From NCBI GenBank assembly GCA_963921425.1, contig OY992834.1, positions 18,302,941-18,366,940 of the forward strand: 64,000 nt of DNA, written 5' to 3'. A model generated the notes under the pieces. It did no database searches, was not told where the DNA came from, and worked only from the letters and a program-made list of their open reading frames with translations. Source of the stretch: Dryas octopetala (Eukaryota; Streptophyta; Magnoliopsida; Rosales; Rosaceae). How positions within the stretch are numbered: position 1 is the first letter of the stretch; every line of letters starts with the position of its first letter. Below, piece by piece: positions 57,054 through 64,000 of this stretch. The position numbers and the translations under genes are program-made.

Positions 57054-60000
57054 GTCCCTCCCTCTTGAAAAGAACTCGACCTCGAGTTCTCCATTGGTAA
57101 GAATTGATACTCCGAGATGTGATACTCAAATAAATCTTTCACATTGAAGGTTTTGGAGATATTGTACTCACTTGGTAGGTCCACCACATAAGCATTGTCA
57201 TTAACCTTTTGTAGGATTTGAAATGGGCCAATCTTCTTCTGCTTAAGTTTGTTGTACGTACCAACATGAAATCGTTCTTTTCGCAAATGAACCATTACCA
57301 TGTCTCCAACATCAAAGAGCTTCTCACGGCGGTGTTTGTCTGCATTCTCTTTATATTTGATAGCTGATTTTTCCAGCTTTTCTTTTACCTCCACATGAAC
57401 TGTTGCAAACTTCTCAATCATGTGTTCTGCCACAATGTTCATTCCTGGCAATTTTGGTAGTGGAACTAAATCAAGAGTGTGTGAAGGACGACGACCGTAC
57501 ACAATCTCAAATGGTGTCTTGCCAGTGGAACGATTTGGCATGTTGTTGAAGGCAAATTCTGCTTGAGACAATGTAACATCCCATTGCTTCGGTTTCGCCC
57601 TTGTGAGGCTCCGTAAGATGTTCCCCAATGTTCGGTTTACCACTTCAGTTTGGCCGTCGGTTTGGGGATGGCATGTAGTGCTATACTTCAAAGAAGTATC
57701 CAATCGTTTCCATAAATCACGCCAAAAGTGGCTAAGGAATTTGCTATCACGATCCGAGACAATTGTCTTAGGTAAGCCGTGCAAACGAACCACTTCTCGG
57801 AAGAATAACTGGGCAATGTGACTTGCGTCTGATGTCTTTTTGCAAGGTATGAAATGTACCATTTTTGAAAATCTATCAACAACAACAAAGATAGAATCCA
57901 TACCACGTTGAGTTCGCGGAAGACCCAAGACGAAGTCCATGGATAAATCCTCCCAAGGAGCTTCTGGGATTGGGAGTGGCGTGTATAATCCAGTATTTTG
58001 AGCTACACCCTTGGCAGTTTGGCAAGAGTAACAACGCCGAACATACTTGTCTACTTCGCGCTTCAACTGAGGCCAATAATATCGATCCTCCACCATAGAA
58101 ATGCTCTTATCTCTACCCATATGTCCTCCTAGACCTCCACCATGAACCTCCCTGATGATATGTTTACGCAAGGAACCTCTTGGAATGCAGAGGCGTGCAT
58201 CCATGAAGAGATACCCTTCTTGAATCTGAAATTGCCCATTGGTAGGTTCTCCTGAATTGCATTGTTCCCATTTTTCCTTGAAATCTTCATCATCTGCATA
58301 TAAACCTTTCAAGTACTCAAAACCAATTACCTCATTGCGCACGGTGGTAAGTAACAAGGTTCGACGACTCAAGGCATCCGCCACTTTGTTGAGTTTTCCG
58401 GATTTGTGTTTCAAGGAGAAGGTAAACCGTTGAATGTAGGCAACCCACCGAGCGTGCATACGGTTTAACTTCGTGGTATTGTTGAGGTATTTAAGGGCTT
58501 CATGGTCTGTGTTTAACACAAACTCCCTTTGAATCAAATATTGCTCCCAATGATGTAGGGTCTGAACCACTGCATACAACTCAAGTTCATAAGTTGTCCA
58601 TTTCTGTCGAGATTCACTAAGCTTTTCGCTAAAGTAAGCCACAGGTCTGCCTTCTTGGGATAGAACAGCCCCAATGCCCACAATAGATGCATCACAATCA
58701 ATTTCAAACACCTTGTCAAAGCTGGGCAGAATTAAGACTGGTGCAGTTGTCAATTTCTCCTTGATGTCAGAAAAGCTCTGTTCAGTGGCTTTATTCCACT
58801 GGAGTTGTTTTTGTTTCAAGCAGTCAGTGAGAGGGGCAGCCACAATGCTAAAATTCCTCACAAACCTTCGGTAGAAGGTAGCAAGGCCATGAAAACTTCG
58901 AACATCACTAATTGTTTTTGGTGTAGGCCATTCTCGGATTGCCTTTACTTTGGATTCATCAACTTTAATGCCTTCAGCACTTATCACATAACCCAAAAAG
59001 ATTAGGCTATCTGTTAAGAAGGTGCACTTCTTCATGTTAGCAAACAAGTTGTTTTGCCTTAATGCCATAAACACCTTTCTCAAATGATGTAGATGATCGG
59101 CTTCATTGTGGCTATAAATCAAGATATCATCAAAGTAGACAACAACAAATTTTCCAATAAAGGGCTTAAATACCTGATTCATAAGCCTCATGAATGTACT
59201 TGGTGCGTTAGATAATCCGAAAGGCATGACTAGCCACTCAAAGAGCCCATCTCTTGTTTTGAAAGCCGTCTTCCACTCATCACCCGGTCGAATACGAATT
59301 TGGTGATAGCCACTCTTGAGATCAATCTTGGAGAACACTTTGGAACCAGCCAATTGATCCAACATATCATCTAATCGTGGTATAGGGAACCTATACTTCA
59401 CCGTAATTTTGTTGATAGCTCGACTGTCAACACACATACGCCAACTACCATCTTTCATTGGAGTGAGTAAAGCGGGCACGGCACATGGACTCATACTCTC
59501 CCGAATTAGTCCTTTCTTTAACAAGTCGTCTACTTGTCCTTGCAAGATCTTGAATTCTTTCGAACACATTCGGTAATGGGGAAGGTTTGGCAAGCTCGCT
59601 CCCGGTATGAGGTCAATATGGTGTTGGATGTCGCGCATGGGTGGTAGTTCATCCGGCAAGTCTTTTGGCACCAAATCCATGAATTCGGCTAGCAATGGCT
59701 TTACCTCATCTGGAATCTCGAGCCCTCCTCCTGGAACCTCCATTTCTCCTTTTACTACTACAGCAAAGACTTGCTTGGACTCTCCCATTTCCTTAGCAAT
59801 ATCCGGGACTACCAAGAAGGAATTGACCTCTGATTGTGGTGGTAAAGGGCGAATTCCCGCTCTCACAGGAGCAAGGACAATCTTTGTAATACCTTGGTAA
59901 AAGGTATATGTGTTATCTCTGCCCCTATGAATGGTATTTTTGTCAAATTGCCATGGCCTCCCAAGTAACATATGGCAAGCATCCATATCCACTACATCAC

Positions 60001-61489
60001 AAATCACAACATCTTGATAATTTTTACCAATGGAAAAGGAGATGTCACATTGTTCAGTTACCTCTGTTTTGCCAACCTCCTTGATCCACCCGATGCTATA
60101 GGGGTACTTGTGCTTCTTGGTACTTAGGCCCAATTTCTCCACCATAGCCTTTGAGACTATGTTTTCACTACTCCCACCATCGATGATCACGTCACAAACT
60201 CGCCCATTGACGGTACATCGAGTTTTGAAGATGCTGTGTCGCTGAGTATCAGCCTCCTTCCGCGGGGTGTATAATAAGTGTCTAACCACAAGGGATAGGC
60301 CCTCATCTCCAAAAGTCCATGTTGATGGATCTTCCTCCTGCGTGTGTTCATCTTCTGGGTAGTAATCTTCGGTGTTGCCGTCTCCATTTTCATGGGTGGC
60401 TATGTTAACAGTACGGTTGGGACAACGGTTAGAGTAATGGCCAGGTTGACCACATCTAAAACAAGTGCTTCCTCTAGGGACTGCATAGGGGTTGGTGTTG
60501 TTAGGCTTGTAGTTGGAAGAACTTGCATCTTGCTTAGCACCAACAGGGTTACAAGCGGGGGCTCGGTTTTGTGATTGGCTTGACTCTGGAGCTCGGGTTG
60601 CTGTCTTACTCTTATCTTGCTCTAGATTAGGAAGTGGGGAAGGTGGAGCATTATACGTCCTTCCAGGGGGTGGAACACGAGAAAAGCGCCGACTCAACTG
60701 TAACTCAGCCCTCTTTGCTAACTGAACTGCCATATTCAAAGTAGAAATAGGGTGCAAAGAGACTAAGTCTTGTACATCTCGCCTCAACCCTCCAATGAAT
60801 CGGGAAACCAACTGACCTTCTGTTTCTGTCAAGGCGTTACGAACCGACAAACGGTTGAACTCAAAATCATAATCTTGTACAGATCGATTACCTTGCTGAC
60901 AACTCTGATATTGCTGGAATAAGATTTGATCATAGTCAATGGGAAGAAATCGGCCTCTCATTAGTTGTTTCATCCGGTGGCAAGACCGTATTCGAGCTTT
61001 TTGTTGTCGAGTTCGCATCATTTGAAGTTGTTCCCACCAGGCTGATGCTCCTCCTTTAAGTTTGTATGAGACAAACTTAACTTTCTTCTCTTCTGGAATT
61101 TCCATGTATTCAAAGAAACTTTCAACCTCAACTAACCAATCAAGGAATTCTTCAACTCCCAGTTTGCCATTGAAAGATGGAAGGTCCATCTTCATTCGAA
61201 AATCACCATGGTTGTTCTCTCGGGGTGGCACTTCTTTAAAGAGTGCATCTTCAATCTCTTTGTCGGTAGAATCACCATTATCTTCTTGATGAGGGGCATT
61301 CACTACCCTTGGACCACGATCGCGCTCACGTGGTGGTGGTGGCAGGAGGCGCTCCATGGTGGTCGTTAATCGTTCAAGTCGTCGCTCGATTCTCTGCTCC
61401 AACGTCTCGAACAATTGGGTGATCACAACTCGGGTCTCCTCGGGTAACTCCGCGAGGTTAGCCAAATCGGGATTGTCGCCGGCGGCCAT
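56978..61489 (-). CDS. Ty3/gypsy gag-pol polyprotein
   Basis: A single open frame of 1503 aa. Domains in order are gag (about 95-300), a CCHC zinc knuckle (CFRCGQPGHYSNRC, about 345), an aspartic protease (VIIDGGSSENIV, about 435), and reverse transcriptase with YFDDILIYS (about 800). RNase H (VFEIDCDASIVGIGAVLSQE) follows. Integrase comes next, with an HHCC finger (GHMGRDKS and CYSCQTAKG) and a DDE core that includes FVVVDRFSKM and TDGQTE. The end is a C-terminal segment VVDLPSEYNISKTFNV. Protease precedes RT and integrase comes last, as in Ty3/gypsy. The frame ends inside the 3' LTR. Translation as one polyprotein followed by self-cleavage is the family norm. Confidence 0.95.
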   Translation of the reverse strand: MAAGDNPDLANLAELPEETRVVITQLFETLEQRIERRLERLTTTMERLLPPPPRERDRGPRVVNAPHQEDNGDSTDKEIEDALFKEVPPRENNHGDFRMKMDLPSFNGKLGVEEFLDWLVEVESFFEYMEIPEEKKVKFVSYKLKGGASAWWEQLQMMRTRQQKARIRSCHRMKQLMRGRFLPIDYDQILFQQYQSCQQGNRSVQDYDFEFNRLSVRNALTETEGQLVSRFIGGLRRDVQDLVSLHPISTLNMAVQLAKRAELQLSRRFSRVPPPGRTYNAPPSPLPNLEQDKSKTATRAPESSQSQNRAPACNPVGAKQDASSSNYKPNNTNPYAVPRGSTCFRCGQPGHYSNRCPNRTVNIATHENGDGNTEDYYPEDEHTQEEDPSTWTFGDEGLSLVVRHLLYTPRKEADTQRHSIFKTRCTVNGRVCDVIIDGGSSENIVSKAMVEKLGLSTKKHKYPYSIGWIKEVGKTEVTEQCDISFSIGKNYQDVVICDVVDMDACHMLLGRPWQFDKNTIHRGRDNTYTFYQGITKIVLAPVRAGIRPLPPQSEVNSFLVVPDIAKEMGESKQVFAVVVKGEMEVPGGGLEIPDEVKPLLAEFMDLVPKDLPDELPPMRDIQHHIDLIPGASLPNLPHYRMCSKEFKILQGQVDDLLKKGLIRESMSPCAVPALLTPMKDGSWRMCVDSRAINKITVKYRFPIPRLDDMLDQLAGSKVFSKIDLKSGYHQIRIRPGDEWKTAFKTRDGLFEWLVMPFGLSNAPSTFMRLMNQVFKPFIGKFVVVYFDDILIYSHNEADHLHHLRKVFMALRQNNLFANMKKCTFLTDSLIFLGYVISAEGIKVDESKVKAIREWPTPKTISDVRSFHGLATFYRRFVRNFSIVAAPLTDCLKQKQLQWNKATEQSFSDIKEKLTTAPVLILPSFDKVFEIDCDASIVGIGAVLSQEGRPVAYFSEKLSESRQKWTTYELELYAVVQTLHHWEQYLIQREFVLNTDHEALKYLNNTTKLNRMHARWVAYIQRFTFSLKHKSGKLNKVADALSRRTLLLTTVRNEVIGFEYLKGLYADDEDFKEKWEQCNSGEPTNGQFQIQEGYLFMDARLCIPRGSLRKHIIREVHGGGLGGHMGRDKSISMVEDRYYWPQLKREVDKYVRRCYSCQTAKGVAQNTGLYTPLPIPEAPWEDLSMDFVLGLPRTQRGMDSIFVVVDRFSKMVHFIPCKKTSDASHIAQLFFREVVRLHGLPKTIVSDRDSKFLSHFWRDLWKRLDTSLKYSTTCHPQTDGQTEVVNRTLGNILRSLTRAKPKQWDVTLSQAEFAFNNMPNRSTGKTPFEIVYGRRPSHTLDLVPLPKLPGMNIVAEHMIEKFATVHVEVKEKLEKSAIKYKENADKHRREKLFDVGDMVMVHLRKERFHVGTYNKLKQKKIGPFQILQKVNDNAYVVDLPSEYNISKTFNVKDLFEYHISEYQFLPMENSRSSSFQEGGTDVGQMHEKELKELEDRSTSPKTGP

Positions 61490-61524
61490 CGATGCAAGGG
61501 TAGTCCTTGCTCTGATACCACTTT

Positions 61525-62045
61525 TGACGCAGCAGGATCGCTGAGAAGACTAGCTCTCGTGCTAGGGACGGTTCTCTTTGACGCACAAAGAGGAAGAGAG
61601 AATACTCTCAGAATTTGGAACCAGTTGTCTTCAATATTCATTGACTTCAAATTACACACAAGCTATCCCTTTTATAGGGAGGTTACAATCAAAAGAGAAC
61701 TAAGTGACTAACACTCAATCAACCACCATCATGGTGGAGCTAGCTGAAACACTAATTACAAAATGGAAGAGAGAACTTATCACGTACCAACGGTCCAACA
61801 GTAAGGCACATCTCAACACAAGGAGAAATCCTTAAAAACAGGGGAAGACAATCAGCATGACTAATGAAAATAAGTAAGGCAGCCATCACTGAGTAGACAA
61901 GTCAAAAAGTTGTTTTCTGAACAACTAGGTGTACTGGCAGAGGAACAACTAGGTGTACTGGCAGAGGATCTAAGGACCGGTCTTTGGACTGGTGGACCGG
62001 TCCTCCAATTCCTTCAATTCCTTCTCATGCATTTGTCCTACATCA
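61525..62045 (-). repeat. Gypsy 5' LTR
   Basis: A 521-bp copy next to the primer binding site, nearly identical to the 3' LTR. Confidence 0.95.
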
Positions 62046-62050
62046 ACTCA

Positions 62051-63340
62051 ACAAGAATAAAAACCCATCTAACTTAAAGCTATATATTAAGAATACAAAT
62101 AAGCAAATCCTGCATAAAGAGCCAAAGTCGCATAAAAAGCCAAATCCTGCATATTGTCAAATTAGTTATCACAACAGAAAAAGAGATGTGAATGAGTTAA
62201 GCATTACCACAATCGAAGCATGGGATTGCATAGAATAAACAACAGAAACAACAGAAGTACAGAACCATTCATTCACAGTCATAGAATAAACAACAGCATC
62301 AAGATAATCCATGACCAAAGCATATCCCTAAAAAAAAAAAAACAGATACAGACCAAGTCATAGCTGGGAATGACAAAGGAGAACAAAAGCAAGGGCAGAG
62401 AGACTAAGAAAAACAATGGACGAAATCTATGAGCTCCCCCTAAATCCATGATCAACTAAGAGGGTGTCTTGACAGAAGAAGTGGCCCAATCAGCATTCGT
62501 CATAGTGGCTTGGGCAGTAGGAGCATTGGCAACATTGTCGATCTGCAGTACTTGCAGTACAAGCATTAGCAGAGTTCAGACCATCAGCAACACCTGCTGC
62601 AGAACCTCCACCTCCAGCAGCACCTTTATTGGCACGTCACTAGAAACACCTTCATAAGAGGCACTCTCACTTGCAGTACTTCCTGAGCAAGAGGAAGGAC
62701 TCTCAGAGTCTCAGGCAAGTCTTTGATGCTGTGTTGAAGACCAGTAGTGTGTTGATCTGAGACCTAGGTCATATTGTAGTAGTGAGGGTGCATTTCTAAG
62801 GCCGAGGATCAGTCACTAAATAAGAAAAAAAAATTAAAAGTGAGAAGCAGAAAAAAACAATATATCCCCAATGTTCAAATAACTACATATATCATCTTTT
62901 GGGTAATCAAATAACTATATCCCAATATATCCAAGATAAAACATATGATTTGCATAAACAAAATCACAGTCCAAGATTCATAAACAGAATCACACTAAAG
63001 ATGAATATAATGTTGGAGTTCCCTCCTCATGCATGACTCTTTCCCTCCTCAGATAACATATTGCATCAGCTCTTTTATCCCAACATATAACCTTTCTAAT
63101 TTACAACTAGTGATCAGCAAAGAAACAACTAGAAGTCATGCATTCAAATTTAGTTAGTAATTTAGTACCCTAATAATTACTAAATTCAATTGCTGGTATG
63201 TTTAATACAAATAGAATACAAAATGAAAATTAAGACACATTAATTAACAGAGAAGCCAAAGAGGTGCACCAGCATATCAAGCAAACAGAACGACAAACAC
63301 AACCCACTAGAATTAGGAGAAGTTTAATTGAGGAAGGCCT
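62051..63340. other. Intergenic with an unassigned coding-like fragment
   Basis: On the minus strand, about 62470-62640 reads Ala/Thr/Ser-rich pieces in two frames (AAGGAAGVADGLNSANA, then TAQATMTNADWATSSVKT before a stop). It could be the end of a broken host gene, family unknown. The rest is AT-rich sequence with no gene; 63195-63255 is duplicated at 49860-49935. Confidence 0.3.
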
Positions 63341-63604
63341 TCTAGAACATATATATACAGAGATGCCATATCATGAACACAAAATGCCATATCATTATTC
63401 AATCAGAATTCCAAACGCACTACCACTAACTGATCCATCAGCTCCGACATTTTATCAAACACCACGTACCTCTGCAATTATAGTCTGAAGATGTACGTAC
63501 AACTCCTCTTGAGCTACCTCACGTACACCATGGAAGACAATGGGAGTGAGTATGGAGCATCCTAATTAATCATATCATATCATTGTGTGATCCGTGGATG
63601 GTTG
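63341..63604 (-). other. TNL D 3' flank
   Basis: It retains the segment ACTCACTCCCATTGTCTTCC that corresponds to the candidate tail exon of A and B. Here the frame continues differently (ILTPIVFHGVREVAQEEL). A 3' UTR role is equally possible. Confidence 0.4.
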
Positions 63605-64000
63605 TTAGTCCTCAACATGCTTTCGCTTTCGAGGATTGGTTGGTTCCAGAGACAAGGAAAGACATTGCTCTTGATCAAGAGGATCAACGACATCGTTCGT
63701 ATCATCACCATCATCTGCCATGACTGCAACTGAGGATCCAGGAGGCTTCTTCTCTTGTGGCTTCTGCTCTTGCTCATTGGCTGCATCCATGACGTCACCA
63801 ACTTGAACTTGGTTGCATATTAGGTGGACACCGCAGTTTTTAACCAACACAGACCGTGAGCTCCTCAAATTAAGGTAAAATGCAACTTGACACATATACA
63901 ACACTCCATCGACCTCAGCGGGATTATGCTTGTGTTTATTGTATAGTGGAATATAGTTGAGCCACACATGAGTTGACTTTGTCTCTCTTGGATAAATCCG
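63605..64000 (-). CDS. TNL D, C-terminal (C-JID) exon, partial at window edge
   Basis: This is an open frame continuing off the right edge. It reads STHVWLNYIPLYNKHKHN, CGVHLICNQVQVGDVMDA and CLSLSLEPTNPRKRKHVED before TAA at 63605-63607. It matches the end of the C-JID exon of TNLs B and C. The ending is closest to C (SLKPTNRRKRKHVED). A Glu/Asp-rich insertion follows GDVMDA. The stop falls about 14 codons earlier than in B. The rest of the gene should lie to the right on the minus strand. Whether it is intact cannot be told. Confidence 0.8.
   Translation of the reverse strand, partial: RIYPRETKSTHVWLNYIPLYNKHKHNPAEVDGVLYMCQVAFYLNLRSSRSVLVKNCGVHLICNQVQVGDVMDAANEQEQKPQEKKPPGSSVAVMADDGDDTNDVVDPLDQEQCLSLSLEPTNPRKRKHVED

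Larger units (their letters stand above)
56533..62045 (-). mobile_element. Ty3/gypsy LTR retrotransposon, looks whole and young
   Basis: Two 521-bp LTRs (56533-57053 and 61525-62045) differ at about three positions. They are flanked by a perfect 5-bp duplication ACTCA (56528-56532 and 62046-62050). On the minus strand a tRNA-Met primer site (TGGTATCAGAGC, near 61510-61520) follows the right LTR. A purine tract (CAAGAGGGAGGGAC) precedes the left one. One long gag-pol frame fills the interior. No break is visible. With well under 1% LTR divergence, insertion probably dates to a few hundred thousand years or less at commonly used plant rates. Domain order and the absence of a separate envelope fit a plant Ty3/gypsy element, chromovirus-like. 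Confidence 0.95.

Overview
This is plant nuclear DNA, AT-rich, intron-containing and dense in repeats. TIR-NBS-LRR (TNL) disease-resistance genes with a C-JID post-LRR domain indicate a eudicot. The style of the TNLs and transposons would fit a woody rosid such as Rosaceae, but that is inference. No bacterial, organellar, tRNA or rRNA features were seen. The backbone is a tandem array of related TNL genes, all on the minus strand: A (1147-16508, broken and split by a transposon), B (32382-36555, intact, five coding exons, 1123 aa), C (44139-48405, a decayed pseudogene with no TIR exon) and D (only the 3' end, entering at the right edge). A copy of the array's upstream block near position 220 suggests another TNL just left of the window. 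Layout: 1-1146 holds that upstream block and the 3' flank of TNL A. 4242-15368 is an 11.1 kb CACTA (En/Spm) DNA transposon with perfect 11-bp ends and a CAT target duplication. It sits in the NB-ARC exon of TNL A, directly before the P-loop. It encodes a TNP2 transposase (1072 aa by my exon model) and a TnpA-like protein joined to a Ulp1/C48 protease (711 aa); both frames look unbroken. 16.5-22.2 kb is intergenic, with a Copia remnant, a broken PWWP-type gene fragment and local duplications. 22213-30913 is an old, broken Copia element with a Mutator-type MITE and a 2.2 kb solo LTR nested in it. 36620-37048 is a Mutator-type foldback MITE 64 bp upstream of the TNL B start codon. 38891-43462 is a non-autonomous LTR element whose two 1127-bp LTRs look identical. 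48.4-56.5 kb holds duplicated TNL flank, a small TNL relic, two hAT elements and two more foldback MITEs. 56533-62045 is a young, whole-looking Ty3/gypsy element with a single 1503-aa gag-pol frame. 62-63.3 kb has no recognised gene. How it fits together: TNL proteins are intracellular immune receptors. The TIR domain has NADase-type signalling chemistry, NB-ARC is the nucleotide switch, and LRR plus C-JID sense the pathogen effector. Only B can encode a full receptor here. A could still encode a short TIR-only protein or an N-terminally truncated NB-ARC protein. A is also a mosaic: its early NB-ARC resembles C while its LRR and C-JID resemble B, as expected from exchange inside an array. The most unusual signal is a conserved 109-bp block downstream of the annotated stops of A and B. 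It reads as a hydrophobic C-terminal tail, and four of its five A/B differences are synonymous.
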